In this document: positions 47,417-57,751 of the stretch, in pieces
How positions within the stretch are numbered: the stretch's first letter is position 1
How the letters are laid out: each line of letters opens with the position of its first letter
Assembly (NCBI GenBank): GCA_024233455.1
Contig: JACKPP010000001.1
Span: 620,001-684,000, forward strand
From: Chlamydiales bacterium
Lineage (GTDB): Bacteria > Chlamydiota > Chlamydiia > Chlamydiales > JACKPQ01
Length of the DNA: 64,000 nt
Reading direction: 5' to 3'
Made by a program: the position numbers and the translations under genes
Notes under the pieces: model-generated
Told to the model about the DNA's origin: nothing
Database searches by the model: none
Seen by the model: the letters and a program-made list of their open reading frames with translations, nothing else

Positions 47417-49249
47417 TTAGAAGTTGAATTGGATTTTACCAACAAAACCCTGCATGCCAAGAGTTGAGGTGTTAATGACTGTTTTGCGCGGCGTGATCTG
47501 CGATACAGTGTCAGTTGGGTTGCTGTAGCGCACCTCTTCCACGTTGAACCAAGCATTTAATTCGTAGCCGACAAAGATCAATAAACCCATGTCTTCCCAC
47601 ATTTTGCCCCACTGAGGACCCATTTGCATTTGCAGATGAGTTGCAATGCGCTGATCATCGTATCTGGCATTTTCTATGGTAGCTGGGGCAAGTCCCCCTA
47701 CATTATTGGTATCGGCATTGAAGGTATTTTTGTAGTAGCCAATGAGTGCTGCTAGGGATGATTTGCCAAAAAGACTAAAGCCTGACCCTAGGTACCAATC
47801 GAAATCGGCACCAGCACGCATCCCGCCACCATGGAATTCCCATTTGTCACGGCTGTGCGTCTCATTGGATGGGCTACCGACACCATGGTATTTAACGTCT
47901 AGTTCACGGTCCATCCAAGTGCCAGTCAGCCCCATAGATGGGCGGACGATCAGCTGCTTGGTGGGTAAGAAGCTTCTTGCTAGCATGAGATCAAAGACGT
48001 TATAAAAAAGCTCAACATTGCTTCTAGCTGATGCCAAGACTTGATTGACGTTGTCTTTTGTAGCCATAAGAATACGCGTGGGATCTGATGGGGTGCTGAA
48101 GCTGTCATTGCCATCGATATTCATATAGGTATATTGTAAAGCTAATTCCCAGAAGTCTGGACGGAATCTATGGCCTACTTCTACTCTGAATCCTGGATTC
48201 CAGCCAAATTTAGCTTCTTCAACAGTTCCTGTTTGACCAAGGTTGGTCGAGGATACAGGGAAGTTGGGAATGACAAAGTCTAGATTACCCGCTTCTGCAG
48301 TCCAAACTAGGATTTCGCCTTTTACCCAACTGGTAGGCTCTTCAACATTAGGGCGCCAGCAGACAATCGGTGGAAGCGGCTCTGGGCAGCAGCAAGGATA
48401 CACAGGATTTTCCTGATCTTGTTGCCCATTTTCCATGTCTTCTCTCATCTGCTCATGCTGCACTTGCAAAATGACCAGTTGCTCTTGCATAGTCAGTAGC
48501 TGGTCCTGGTAGTTTTCTTTGGCTTTGGCCAGCTCTAACTTTAAATCCATTTTTTCTTGATTGGCAGCGGCTAGACTGGAATGAAGTGCAGAAAGTTGCT
48601 CTTCGTATTTAATTTGTTCGGTTCCAATTTGACGCTTTAGCTCGTCAGCTTCGTTTTTAGCGTTGTAAAGCCAGGCGGTAAAATTTTTCAGTTGCTTAGC
48701 GTTTAATGATTTAGCTTCTGATAAATCGTTTTGCATGAGCTGTATTTTTCGATATGCTGCATTAAGATCAGCTTCTAAGCTTTCAATTTGGGTGGTATTG
48801 CCATTGCGGGCAGCAAGCAGATCATTTTTGATTTTTTGTGCTTCTAATTGGGAGGATGCTAGCTGAGCGGTCAATTCAGCAGTTTGCTTTTGATTGTTTT
48901 GACGCACTTGGTTGAGCTCTTGTTGCAAGTTGGCCGATTTGTGTTGAACCTGCTCTAGTTCTTGCTTAAGAGACTGAATGCGAGTGAGATTTTCTTGCTG
49001 AATGGCCAGAATATCCTGCTGTAATTGCGCGGTTTTAGAGGAGGCATTGCTAAGTTCCTGCGAAAGCTTTTCAACTTGTTCTCGGTTTGATTTTTGGGCC
49101 CGGAGAAGCGCAGATTTAAAGCGCTGTGCATCTAGTTTGGCAGTTTCAATGTTGTCATTGGTATGCAGCGAAGGCTCTTCAGTTGCAAAGAGCGAGCTGG
49201 CAACTAATGAAGCACACACGATAAAAAAATTACATCCAAATTTACTCAT
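47417..49249 (-). CDS. MOMP-like outer-membrane protein with long coiled-coil stalk
   Basis: 610 residues. Signal peptide ends near ASSLFA (22). Residues 48-271 are seven consecutive 32-residue heptad/hendecad repeats, each with a Q-[I/L/V/T]-x-x-[L/F] core, making a long coiled coil. A cysteine cluster (PCCCPEP, Cys286-288, and Cys297) follows. From about 305 a beta-barrel begins, with alternating aromatic strands (WNPGFRVEVGHRF, FWELALQYTYMNID) and a terminal Phe (KIQFNF) typical of BAM substrates. It resembles the Legionella/Simkania-type MOMP-like porin family. The coiled coil may span the periplasm, and the cysteines could cross-link in infectious forms (inference). Confidence 0.85.
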   Translation of the reverse strand: MSKFGCNFFIVCASLVASSLFATEEPSLHTNDNIETAKLDAQRFKSALLRAQKSNREQVEKLSQELSNASSKTAQLQQDILAIQQENLTRIQSLKQELEQVQHKSANLQQELNQVRQNNQKQTAELTAQLASSQLEAQKIKNDLLAARNGNTTQIESLEADLNAAYRKIQLMQNDLSEAKSLNAKQLKNFTAWLYNAKNEADELKRQIGTEQIKYEEQLSALHSSLAAANQEKMDLKLELAKAKENYQDQLLTMQEQLVILQVQHEQMREDMENGQQDQENPVYPCCCPEPLPPIVCWRPNVEEPTSWVKGEILVWTAEAGNLDFVIPNFPVSSTNLGQTGTVEEAKFGWNPGFRVEVGHRFRPDFWELALQYTYMNIDGNDSFSTPSDPTRILMATKDNVNQVLASARSNVELFYNVFDLMLARSFLPTKQLIVRPSMGLTGTWMDRELDVKYHGVGSPSNETHSRDKWEFHGGGMRAGADFDWYLGSGFSLFGKSSLAALIGYYKNTFNADTNNVGGLAPATIENARYDDQRIATHLQMQMGPQWGKMWEDMGLLIFVGYELNAWFNVEEVRYSNPTDTVSQITPRKTVINTSTLGMQGFVGKIQFNF

Positions 49250-49315
49250 AGTTCACCCGAATTATTTATAATTTACAATTAACAAATAAGATTTATTTAT
49301 TCAATCAGTATTATA

Positions 49316-51301
49316 TTATTTTATATCTTCTAACAATTCGAGCTCTTTGAAGTACTCCAATTCATCGCGAAAACGCGCGGCATCTTCAAAACGCAACTCT
49401 TTGGCGGCAAGACGCATGTATTTTTCGTATTCTTTTATTTTAAGAGAAACTTGCTTGGCCGTCAGCCTCTCTGTCTCGGGTCTTGGCTTGTCAGATGAGA
49501 CGCCAGTAAATGTTTCCATGAGATCTTCAGTCACTTCACGTTTGATCGTTTGGGGGGTAATGCCGTGTTTTTGATTGTAATTTTGCTGAATTGTACGCCT
49601 GCTTGATGTGATCTGCATTGCCCTTTCAATTGATCCGGTCATTTTATCAGCGTACATGATGACCCGGCCATAAACATTGCGCGCCGCTCTGCCGCAGGTC
49701 TGCACCAGCGCAGTTTCACTTCGAAGAAAGCCTTCTTTGTCAGCATCTAATATCGCCACAAGAGCCACTTCAGGGATATCTAATCCTTCTCGAAGCAGGT
49801 TAATCCCGACTAGAACATCAAATTGCCCTTTTCGCAATTCTTTGATGATTTGCACCCGCTCCAAAGTGTCGATATCGGAGTGCAGGTATTTAGCTTTAAC
49901 GCCTATTTCTTCAAGATAACGACTGAGATCTTCCGCCAGTTTTTTGGTAAGGGTAGTGACAAGGACTCGATATCCCTGCTTGGTGACACGTCTTATTTCT
50001 TCTAGGGAATCATCGACTTGGTTAGTTGCTGGCCGGATTTCTATGACTGGATCGACAAGTCCGGTCGGTCGGATGATTTGCTGCACAATTTCACCACCCG
50101 TCTGTTCCATCTCAAAGGGACCTGGTGTTGCTGAAACGTAAATGACCTGCCCAATCCGCTCGTAGAATTCCTCAAATTTAAGCGGACGATTATCGTAAGC
50201 TGACGGAAGACGAAATCCAAATTCTACTAGGGCTTCTTTTCGGGCTCTGTCTCCGTTGTACATAGCCCGCACCTGAGGTAGAGTTTGGTGTGACTCGTCA
50301 ATAAAGATGATAAAATCTTCCGGAAAGTAGTCGAGCAAGCAAGGGGGCGGATCGCCAGGCCCGCGCATGCTAAAGTGACGCGAATAGTTTTCTATGCCTT
50401 TGCAAAATCCGATTTCTTTGATCATCTCTAGATCGTATTTAGTCCTCTGCAAAATGCGCTGATGTTCTACAAATTTGTTCTCAGCCTCAAAACTAGCTGC
50501 TCTATCGGCAAGCTCTGCGCGTATGGTTTGGATAGCTCTTACCTGCACATCTTCGGGCGTAACGTGGTGCGATCCTGGAAAAATGGTGAGTTTGTTTTGA
50601 GTCTCTTGCACTTTTCCCGTTAGAGGGTCAATACGACTGATCCGCTCTAATTCATCACCAAAAAATTCAATACGGAAGGCAATATCGACTTCGTAGGCCG
50701 GCATGATTTCAATGATATCGCCTCGTACGCGAAAGGATTTACGTTCCAAGTCAAAATTTTTTCGATCGTATTGCATTTTAACCAGGTGCACTAATACCTC
50801 ATCGCGCCGGTAGGTTTTCCCCACTTCTAGGTCAAGTTTCATCTGCACGTAGTATTCGGGCAGACCTAGACCGTAAATGCAGGAAACAGAGGCCACGATG
50901 ATCACATCGCGTCGCTCGATAAGTGAGCGTGTTGCTGAAAGGCGCATTTTGTCGATGGTATCGTTTATCGCCATATCTTTTTCAATATAGGTATCGGTGC
51001 GCGCAATGTAGGCCTCAGGCTGGTAGTAATCGTAGTAGGATACAAAGTATTCCACTGCGTTGTCTGGAAAAAATGTTTTGAATTCTTGGTAGAGCTGCGC
51101 TGCCAGGGTCTTATTATGAGCCAGTATGAGCGTTGGCCGTTGCGTCCTAGCAATGATACTAGCCATGGTAAAGGTTTTTCCAGAACCGGTTACACCTAGT
51201 AAAACTTGGGCTTTTTTATTCTCACTCAGTCCCGAGCAGAGTTGCTTTATTGCCTCGGGCTGGTCACCACAGGGTTGGAAATCCGACTTAAGAATGAACA
51301 T
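49316..51301 (-). CDS. uvrB: Excinuclease ABC subunit B
   Basis: 661 residues from ATG 51301, which gives the usual [17 protein letters not shown] start. Walker [16 protein letters not shown]; beta-hairpin [35 protein letters not shown] (Walker B); [20 protein letters not shown] and [11 protein letters not shown] (helicase motifs V and VI); C-terminal UVR motif [17 protein letters not shown]. It loads onto damaged DNA in nucleotide excision repair. The start overlaps the end of the permease gene by 14 nt, so uvrB is the last gene of a thyX-tyrP-tyrP-uvrB run. Confidence 0.97.
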   Translation of the reverse strand: MFILKSDFQPCGDQPEAIKQLCSGLSENKKAQVLLGVTGSGKTFTMASIIARTQRPTLILAHNKTLAAQLYQEFKTFFPDNAVEYFVSYYDYYQPEAYIARTDTYIEKDMAINDTIDKMRLSATRSLIERRDVIIVASVSCIYGLGLPEYYVQMKLDLEVGKTYRRDEVLVHLVKMQYDRKNFDLERKSFRVRGDIIEIMPAYEVDIAFRIEFFGDELERISRIDPLTGKVQETQNKLTIFPGSHHVTPEDVQVRAIQTIRAELADRAASFEAENKFVEHQRILQRTKYDLEMIKEIGFCKGIENYSRHFSMRGPGDPPPCLLDYFPEDFIIFIDESHQTLPQVRAMYNGDRARKEALVEFGFRLPSAYDNRPLKFEEFYERIGQVIYVSATPGPFEMEQTGGEIVQQIIRPTGLVDPVIEIRPATNQVDDSLEEIRRVTKQGYRVLVTTLTKKLAEDLSRYLEEIGVKAKYLHSDIDTLERVQIIKELRKGQFDVLVGINLLREGLDIPEVALVAILDADKEGFLRSETALVQTCGRAARNVYGRVIMYADKMTGSIERAMQITSSRRTIQQNYNQKHGITPQTIKREVTEDLMETFTGVSSDKPRPETERLTAKQVSLKIKEYEKYMRLAAKELRFEDAARFRDELEYFKELELLEDIK

Positions 51302-52487
51302 GGTAACCCAGCTGAGCGACAACATCGATAATGACGATTCCGGCTGCTACTATGATAATAAAAATGATCAAGGCTTTAGCTTTCATTGTCTGATAAAATT
51401 TGGGTTTTTTAAGCTTCCAAGCCATAACCGCTGGTAAAAATAAAAGCAGCACAGCCACAAAAGCCCCCGCATACTCTAGAGCCACAATAAATCCGCGTCT
51501 GTAAGTAAAGACAAACACTAATGGAGGTGTAAACGTCAGCCCAATTGCTAAGAGTTTTCCTTCCCAGCTTTTTTTGATTTTTAAACCGTCGACTAAGAAA
51601 TCTGATAGGGAAATCGCAAGTCCCAAAAATGAGGTGGTGATGGCAAAGAAGGAGAAAAATTGCGCGGTCTTAGCCAACAAGGGATTTTGAATCACGTAGG
51701 ATAGAGGCACTGTTGAGGCCTCACCATGCTTTAATGCTGCCAGGAGTCCATGCGGACCTTCAAGAGGAACGACACCAAGAACAAGGACTTGCCAAACCAC
51801 GTAGAAGAGTAGTGGCAGAGTGCTGCCAATGATGATAACTCTTTTTAAGCGCTTGCGATTGTGATCCATGTAGGTGCTAAGTGTTGGGATAATCACATGA
51901 TAACCAAAGGAGGTGATCGCCAGCGGAACTCCGAAAGCTACAAGCTTCCAATCGGTATGAAGGAGTAAATGCTGGTCTATACGCGAGGGTATAAAGCCTG
52001 CTAGCACAATATAAGAAATAATCAACCCAAACATCAGTATGCGGTTGATGACATCGACGCCTTCTGTTCCAAAATAAATAAATCCACCAAAAACAAGGGG
52101 CAGCATAAAAGAACCTACCCAATTTGGAGGCATATAGCCGGTGAGAGATTGAATAGCGTTTAAAAAGAGGGGGCCGCTTCCTGCAATATAGGCTGCAATG
52201 AGCGAGTAGAGCAAAAGCAAATAGAAGATCCAGCTCACGACTTTACCCCACGTACCTAATGTGCGATGAGCCATAGAAATAAGATTTGGCTCGCCTCTAA
52301 CGCTTAAATTGACATCGAGAAAGAAAAAGGCGGTTATGAGCATGCATATCCAACACACCAGAAATAATACCATTGAAGGGATAAATCCCATGACCGATGT
52401 CATGACCGGCAAAGCCAGCATGCCAGCACCTATTGCTGTACCGCTAACGAGGAAAATCCCTCCCAGATAATGATTGATTTTTAGCAT
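51288..52487 (-). CDS. tyrP: Aromatic amino acid permease, TyrP-like (second copy)
   Basis: 399 residues and about eleven membrane helices. The N-terminus [20 protein letters not shown] is the HAAAP-family signature. The central loop [18 protein letters not shown] is typical of the Tyr/Trp transporters. It is a proton-coupled importer in the inner membrane. ATG 52487 has AGGTG 5 nt upstream, overlapping the upstream stop; GTG at 52493 is an alternative. It is a tandem paralogue of the next gene, as with tyrP1/tyrP2 of Chlamydia. Confidence 0.88.
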   Translation of the reverse strand: MLKINHYLGGIFLVSGTAIGAGMLALPVMTSVMGFIPSMVLFLVCWICMLITAFFFLDVNLSVRGEPNLISMAHRTLGTWGKVVSWIFYLLLLYSLIAAYIAGSGPLFLNAIQSLTGYMPPNWVGSFMLPLVFGGFIYFGTEGVDVINRILMFGLIISYIVLAGFIPSRIDQHLLLHTDWKLVAFGVPLAITSFGYHVIIPTLSTYMDHNRKRLKRVIIIGSTLPLLFYVVWQVLVLGVVPLEGPHGLLAALKHGEASTVPLSYVIQNPLLAKTAQFFSFFAITTSFLGLAISLSDFLVDGLKIKKSWEGKLLAIGLTFTPPLVFVFTYRRGFIVALEYAGAFVAVLLLFLPAVMAWKLKKPKFYQTMKAKALIIFIIIVAAGIVIIDVVAQLGYHVHS

Positions 52488-52493
52488 AGACAC

Positions 52494-53693
52494 CTAAGGT
52501 GAGGGGAAAAAATTGAGTCCTACCATTTGGCTAAGTTGATAAAACAAGATAAAACACGAAAAGAGCGCAATGAAAATGAGCAGCGGCCTGCCACCCCACA
52601 CTTTGTAGGTCGCATTAGCCCTCGCGCGTCCTTTCCACACCATGAGAGCTGGGAAAAGTCCAAAGAGGATTACCGCACAGATGCCTCCAGCAAAATTAAT
52701 CGCTGCGAAAAAGATGTTTGAGTACAAAATTGCAAATCCCAATGGTGGAAGCAGGGTTAAACCGCAATACCAAAAATTTTCAAGTTTTGCATTGGGTGAT
52801 TTTTTTAGTTTGCTTAGACCATCTCTCCAAAAGTGTGATAAGCCCAGTGATTGCGCTAAAAATGAGGTTAAAATGGCAAAAAATGCCAGAGCACTAGAAA
52901 ACGACCCCACCACAGGGCGGTGTAAAAAGTCTTGAATAGCCCCGGCAGCATCTATGTCTTGGCGGAAAGCTGAAAAAATCATCTTTGTGGGTAAAATTCC
53001 AATAGCTACAACTTCCCAAACAAGGTAGATGGCTAAAGTTAATAGTGAACCGCCGATGATCGCTTTTTTGATGCGTTTGACATCTCCATCTAGATAAGCG
53101 CTCAATGTTGGAATCATGTTGTGAAAACCAAATGAAATAATCAATATGGGCAAGGCAATGAATACCATTGATGGCTCAGAGTAGACCAAGTTGCTGGTCA
53201 GGACGTATTGAAAACCTAAAAAAACGAGTCCCAAAAATGCCGCGATTTTGCCAAACATTAACAGGCGGTTGACCAAATCTACCGGGCGGGTCCCAAGGTA
53301 GATGAGCCAGCCAAATCCAGCCACAAAAAAGAATGTACCGACCCAACTGGGAATACTATTTTGAAAAAGAGAGGCGAAGTGGTTACCGCTAAGCACCATG
53401 TAGGCAACGAGAAGGGCATAAAATAAAAACAAATAGAGGGCCCAGGCTATTGCCCGTCCATACTTACCCAAACTATGCTCAACCATTGAGAGCAAATTGA
53501 CCGGCCGTTTAAACCAGCAGTTGACTTCGACCAGAAGTAGCGCCGTTGTAGTCATAAAAAACCAGGCTAAAAAAAACATCACCAAAGTAGGAAAAAAGCC
53601 AGCCATTCCGGTTAAAATAGGAAGGCCCAGCATCCCAGCACCCACACAGCTGCCAGTTAATAGCAATATGCCCCCAAAAATTTTACCTTTCAT
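52494..53693 (-). CDS. tyrP: Aromatic amino acid permease, TyrP-like (first copy)
   Basis: 399 residues, eleven helices. GGILLLTGSCVGAGMLGLPI at the N-terminus and IISFGFHNMIPTLSAYLDGD in the middle match the paralogue at 51288-52487. Intracellular chlamydiae import tyrosine and tryptophan. The ATG overlaps the thyX-like stop (ATGA). The two copies are clearly diverged, so the duplication is old. Confidence 0.88.
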   Translation of the reverse strand: MKGKIFGGILLLTGSCVGAGMLGLPILTGMAGFFPTLVMFFLAWFFMTTTALLLVEVNCWFKRPVNLLSMVEHSLGKYGRAIAWALYLFLFYALLVAYMVLSGNHFASLFQNSIPSWVGTFFFVAGFGWLIYLGTRPVDLVNRLLMFGKIAAFLGLVFLGFQYVLTSNLVYSEPSMVFIALPILIISFGFHNMIPTLSAYLDGDVKRIKKAIIGGSLLTLAIYLVWEVVAIGILPTKMIFSAFRQDIDAAGAIQDFLHRPVVGSFSSALAFFAILTSFLAQSLGLSHFWRDGLSKLKKSPNAKLENFWYCGLTLLPPLGFAILYSNIFFAAINFAGGICAVILFGLFPALMVWKGRARANATYKVWGGRPLLIFIALFSCFILFYQLSQMVGLNFFPSP

Positions 53694-55321
53694 GTTCTTA
53701 ATTTTTCCTTTTTTTCCACAGTGCGTATTTCCTGACCCATACGACCTAACTCGTAGCCTTCATAATCGACGAATTTGAAAAATCGCTCTAGTTGTGGTAC
53801 TGCTTTTGATACTTGTTTGGCCATCTCTTGAGCAACAACGCGGTACATAGGGTGGCCAGCAGGCGATGAGCGCAGCTCGCAAAGCCACTGTAGCGCGCGC
53901 AAATTCACATGGAAATACCAATGAATGTTGTAGCCCATAGGAACGATGTATTGAGCCTCTTCGGGAAGCTCCACTGCGATTTGTTCGTACACTTCCTTGG
54001 CTTTATCCATAGCACTGCGATAGTCTTGCTCCATTTCTGTGTCGACAATCTCGTCTGGCACGTAATAGCCCAAATCACAAGAGAGCACTTGTCTTTCCTG
54101 CGTGAGCATTCGGTGACGTTGCAGGTCGCGGTAGATGCCAAAATCAGCGACAATTTCAAATGTGAAAAAAGCGTGTTCCAACGCTCTTGGTGATTTATGT
54201 CTGCGGTTTTGCCTGCATGTGCATGTTGCTTCCAAAATGCGCTCTATTTCTTCATTCGAGGCTTTATTCATGCTGCGATTGAGCTCTTCCAATCCACACT
54301 TTGCATAGGGGAAAAGCAGCGCTGCCGCAATTTTTAAAGGGCTTTGGGGATCATAGTTCACAAGGCGCACTGCAGGCCCCTGCATAGGCTCTAAATTTTT
54401 GGCCGATTCGCTTGTTATATTAGTGAGCTCGGTGGTCATTTGTTCGTGAAACTCATCATAGGTCTTTTGATATTTATGTCCTATTTCTGCTCTACGGACG
54501 AATGAAGGAATGACTTTTGAAAGTTCGGCATAGGATTTTTTTCCAATGTCTTGTAGCTCTACCAAATTGTGGGTATTCAGTTTTTGTATCAGCGTTTCAA
54601 AAAATCTTCCATTGCCATACATGCCTAAATTGGTCAAAGTACTCGTTGGAAGAAGTCCTCTCAGACAATCCAATACTTTAGCTCTTAAAGCTGCGGTATA
54701 AGCAACATTGGATACATCGTGTTCTCTTGGAAACTTTTTTTCCATGTATTCAGTGAGCGGCGGAATAAGCTTGCTGTACGTTTCAAACAATTGATTGCAC
54801 ATCTCCACATAGTCATCACGAAAAGCTGAGGTCATGATGACCGGTTCTCTGTAAAATAGGTACTCACCATTCACTTTTTGATCAAAATAGATGTAGCGTG
54901 TGGATTTTTCCAGAGGAGAGCCACCTATGCGGGCATCTTCGATAATTTTTGCAGCGATCATCGAAACATTTTCTACAGCTAAATGAGCTCCTCCGAGCTC
55001 TCCAATCGAGTCATCGCCATAACCATCTAAAATACGATCGTAGAAATTTTGCGCTTTTTTTATCGCCACAAACTGCTGCTCATGACCATGTTCGGTTTGC
55101 TCACCAACAATCGAGGAAAAAGCGGTTTCTTCGTTAAGCACAAAGTCTTTTAGGAGAAGCGAACGCAAACCCAAACTCGAACGAGAATAACGAGAAAAAA
55201 GAGCGCCTTTGATCACTTCAGGCAAATTGCGTAAACAAAAAATATTGCTCGATGTGTTTGAGACATAACGTTCTAAAATCTTTATTTGCTGTTCAGTAAA
55301 ATCTTCATAATTTTCTAGCAT
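53690..55321 (-). CDS. thyX: ThyX-like flavin-dependent thymidylate synthase, two-module form
   Basis: 543 residues, about twice a normal ThyX. Each half resembles a ThyX module: the N-terminal half has GYGDDSIGELGGAHLAVENV, STRYIYFDQ and RGLLPTSTLTNLGMYGNGRF; the C-terminal half has ALEHAFFTFEIVADFGIYRD, LQRHRMLTQERQVLS (cf. ThyX RHRxxSxxxxSxR) and LRALQWLCELRSSPAGHP. The key motif is thus modified (T-Q-E-R-Q). It would make dTMP from dUMP with methylene-folate and FAD. A long ThyX-like protein beside hemB is, as I recall, conserved in Chlamydiae. Activity is not certain. Confidence 0.8.
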   Translation of the reverse strand: MLENYEDFTEQQIKILERYVSNTSSNIFCLRNLPEVIKGALFSRYSRSSLGLRSLLLKDFVLNEETAFSSIVGEQTEHGHEQQFVAIKKAQNFYDRILDGYGDDSIGELGGAHLAVENVSMIAAKIIEDARIGGSPLEKSTRYIYFDQKVNGEYLFYREPVIMTSAFRDDYVEMCNQLFETYSKLIPPLTEYMEKKFPREHDVSNVAYTAALRAKVLDCLRGLLPTSTLTNLGMYGNGRFFETLIQKLNTHNLVELQDIGKKSYAELSKVIPSFVRRAEIGHKYQKTYDEFHEQMTTELTNITSESAKNLEPMQGPAVRLVNYDPQSPLKIAAALLFPYAKCGLEELNRSMNKASNEEIERILEATCTCRQNRRHKSPRALEHAFFTFEIVADFGIYRDLQRHRMLTQERQVLSCDLGYYVPDEIVDTEMEQDYRSAMDKAKEVYEQIAVELPEEAQYIVPMGYNIHWYFHVNLRALQWLCELRSSPAGHPMYRVVAQEMAKQVSKAVPQLERFFKFVDYEGYELGRMGQEIRTVEKKEKLRT

Positions 55322-55397
55322 GAATACCGCCCTTTTACCCTAAGAGTCGCATAAATTCACTTGATGGTTCAAGTAAAAAAATGGTACAAGGAACGCC

Positions 55398-56405
55398 ATG
55401 TTAAGACGACCACGCCGTAATCGCAAAAGCCCTGCCATCCGCAGTCTTCTAACTGAGGCTAGGTTATCCCCAGAAAATTTTGTCGCACCCTTCATCCTTA
55501 CCGAAGGTGAAAAAATCAACACACCTACCTTAGGCTTGGAGGATCTGGCAAGAAAAAGCATTGACGTCCTGTTAAGAGAAGCCGAATACTTACACTCAGA
55601 AGGGGTCCAGGCTATTGCCTTATTTCCTTGTATTCACCCCGAAAAAAAAGACGATCAAGGCAGCTATGCCCTAGATGAAGATGGGCTTATTCCCAGGGCA
55701 ATTCAAACCATCAAAGCCGAAATCCCGTCCTTGTGCATCTTTGCCGATGTTGCACTCGATCCTTACACCACTCATGGACATGACGGGCTAATCAACGAAA
55801 ACGGATACGTAATCAATGATGCCAGCGTCCAAGTGTTAGCTCAGCAGGCGCTTGTTTTGGCCCAGGCAGGCGTTGACGTAGTAGCCCCTAGCGACATGAT
55901 GGATGGCAGGGTGGGTGCCATTCGCCAAACGCTTGATCAAAACGGATTTATCGACACAAACATTTGTGCCTACAGCGCAAAATACACCTCGGCTTTCTAT
56001 GGACCCTATCGGACAGCATTAGGCTCTGCGCCTCAAATTGGCGATAAAAAGTCCTATCAGATGAACCCGGCAAACCGACGTGAGGCGATGATTGAAGCCC
56101 AGCTAGATTCCGGTGAAGGAGCTGACATGCTCCTTGTAAAGCCAGCACTTAGCTACCTCGACGTCATCTCCGCTATGAGAGGATCTTCACCTATTCCGAT
56201 CTGTGCCTTTCATGTGTCGGGTGAATACGCGATGATCATGGCTGCAGGAAATGCTGGTTATTTGGATGCTGATGCGGCCCTTTACGAGGTAACCCTGTCG
56301 ATTAAACGCGCTGGTGCCGATGTCATCTTCACCTACGGCGCCAAAAAACTCATAGAACTTCTTAAGCGAGATATTGCTCAGCATAGAACTGCTGCGCTCG
56401 TTTAA
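55398..56405 (+). CDS. hemB: Delta-aminolevulinic acid dehydratase (porphobilinogen synthase)
   Basis: 335 residues. AVAPSD-type active-site segment (VVAPSDMMDGRVGAIR), YSAKYTSAFYGPYR with the first lysine, and MLLVKPALSYLDVI with the Schiff-base lysine; ending FTYGAKKLIELL. It condenses two ALA into porphobilinogen in haem synthesis. The metal site FADVALDPYTTHGHDG has the Asp-rather-than-Cys form of Mg-dependent enzymes. AAGGA precedes the ATG by about 6 nt. The 3' end overlaps the convergent nqrA by 44 bp. Confidence 0.96.
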   Translation: MLRRPRRNRKSPAIRSLLTEARLSPENFVAPFILTEGEKINTPTLGLEDLARKSIDVLLREAEYLHSEGVQAIALFPCIHPEKKDDQGSYALDEDGLIPRAIQTIKAEIPSLCIFADVALDPYTTHGHDGLINENGYVINDASVQVLAQQALVLAQAGVDVVAPSDMMDGRVGAIRQTLDQNGFIDTNICAYSAKYTSAFYGPYRTALGSAPQIGDKKSYQMNPANRREAMIEAQLDSGEGADMLLVKPALSYLDVISAMRGSSPIPICAFHVSGEYAMIMAAGNAGYLDADAALYEVTLSIKRAGADVIFTYGAKKLIELLKRDIAQHRTAALV

Positions 56406-57687
56406 CAATCTCGGGCATTGCTATCTTGGATGGGCAGATAAATGCTGGGAGCGCAAAATCTTCGGCATCCACTTCCAGCAAGCCCAGTGAAAGGGCTTTT
56501 TCAAAATCCTCAGCAAGCAGTGCCTTAATAAGCGGCATCGTTGGAATGCGCATGGGCATCACTCGGTCATAATAGCTACCATCTACAAATGCGCGCTGCT
56601 CTCCATGCTGGCTCGTAGAAAAAGATCTCTCCTTGTGATTCAAAAACGCTGATAGGTAGGCGCGCGTTGCGGTATAACGACTACATCCAAATCCCAAAAA
56701 ATGCAAAAAAGAGCGCTTTACAAGCTCTGGAATAGCACATAATGCAAAGGCATCTTGAGTTAAAAATCGATCAAAATCAGTTAGATGTCCCATCAAAGGA
56801 TCGCCTGAAATCAATCGCATAGAACCCTCTACCAATCGATGTTCTAAAAGCTCTCTTACACTCGAGCCCTCTTGGACGCGGTACAGCGCGCGCTCTGACT
56901 CTTTTACACCCTCGCCGGCAAATGCAATGATTTTGGATTGATAAAACTCTCCGCGCAGAGCACATCCAATAGCAATTACTGTATGAGCAGATAAAGTCCA
57001 AACAACTTGATCGGGTCTCTTAACGGGATGGATATGGTAAATATGCAAAGATGGATTGCTGCAGGGATGAGGTCCAGTGGCGGTGTGATTTTCGACCCCT
57101 TCAGGACATTGTAGTTTGGCCGCAGATACCACATGTACCTTGGCAAATTTTTTAAGTGCCTCCAATCCATTAGCAAAATCTGTCTTTCGCTCTTGAATTT
57201 CGATTTCGGGGGAGGGGAGGAAAGGGGCGGATTCCAGCGCTTTTACAAAAATGGCTTCTGGCTTTACATGTGGACTTGCAAGTCTTTTGCAGGGACGTTG
57301 ATAAATAGAGGCAAAAAGACCACATTCTAATAATCTTTGGGCAATTTGCTCTTGATCAAGACTCTGCATGGGGGCAATGGGCCTCATGCTTTGTTCTGAA
57401 TCTGCCTCTATGCTGACAAATAAAATCCGTCTTTTTTCCCCTCGAACAATTTCCTTAATCGTCCCAGAAACAGGGGCCACAAAATACCTCCCAGGTGTAG
57501 ACTTGTCCTCCAAGACAGGCGCGCCGCAGGCTATCTTGTCTCCTGGCTTTATGAGGCATTGAAATCGGAGCGTCTCATGGGTCGATACATCTAAAGCCGC
57601 TAATCTGGGAAAAGAGAACTGATTAAGCTCCATTTTAGGAGCGCCGGCTAAAGGGATTTTTAGGCCTCTTTTTATTTGAATGTCCAT
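56362..57687 (-). CDS. nqrA: Na+-translocating NADH:quinone reductase subunit A
   Basis: 441 residues. Opening DIQIKRGLKIPLAGAP, then CLIKPGDKIACGAPVLEDKS (barrel-sandwich lipoyl-like fold), FVAPVSGTIKEIVRGEKRR, HTVIAIGCALRG and DRVMPMRIPTMPL. NqrA is the quinone-binding subunit of the Na+-NQR complex. The other nqr subunits are elsewhere, as in Chlamydia, where nqrA is also separate. It is divergent from greA, with overlapping upstream reading frames excluded by the greA start choice. Confidence 0.92.
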   Translation of the reverse strand: MDIQIKRGLKIPLAGAPKMELNQFSFPRLAALDVSTHETLRFQCLIKPGDKIACGAPVLEDKSTPGRYFVAPVSGTIKEIVRGEKRRILFVSIEADSEQSMRPIAPMQSLDQEQIAQRLLECGLFASIYQRPCKRLASPHVKPEAIFVKALESAPFLPSPEIEIQERKTDFANGLEALKKFAKVHVVSAAKLQCPEGVENHTATGPHPCSNPSLHIYHIHPVKRPDQVVWTLSAHTVIAIGCALRGEFYQSKIIAFAGEGVKESERALYRVQEGSSVRELLEHRLVEGSMRLISGDPLMGHLTDFDRFLTQDAFALCAIPELVKRSFLHFLGFGCSRYTATRAYLSAFLNHKERSFSTSQHGEQRAFVDGSYYDRVMPMRIPTMPLIKALLAEDFEKALSLGLLEVDAEDFALPAFICPSKIAMPEIVKRAQQFYAEQYLA

Positions 57688-57751
57688 ACCATTGAAGATT
57701 AATGCCCAGCAGACTATACTTCAATCACGCAGTTTCAAATTAAAGGCAAAC

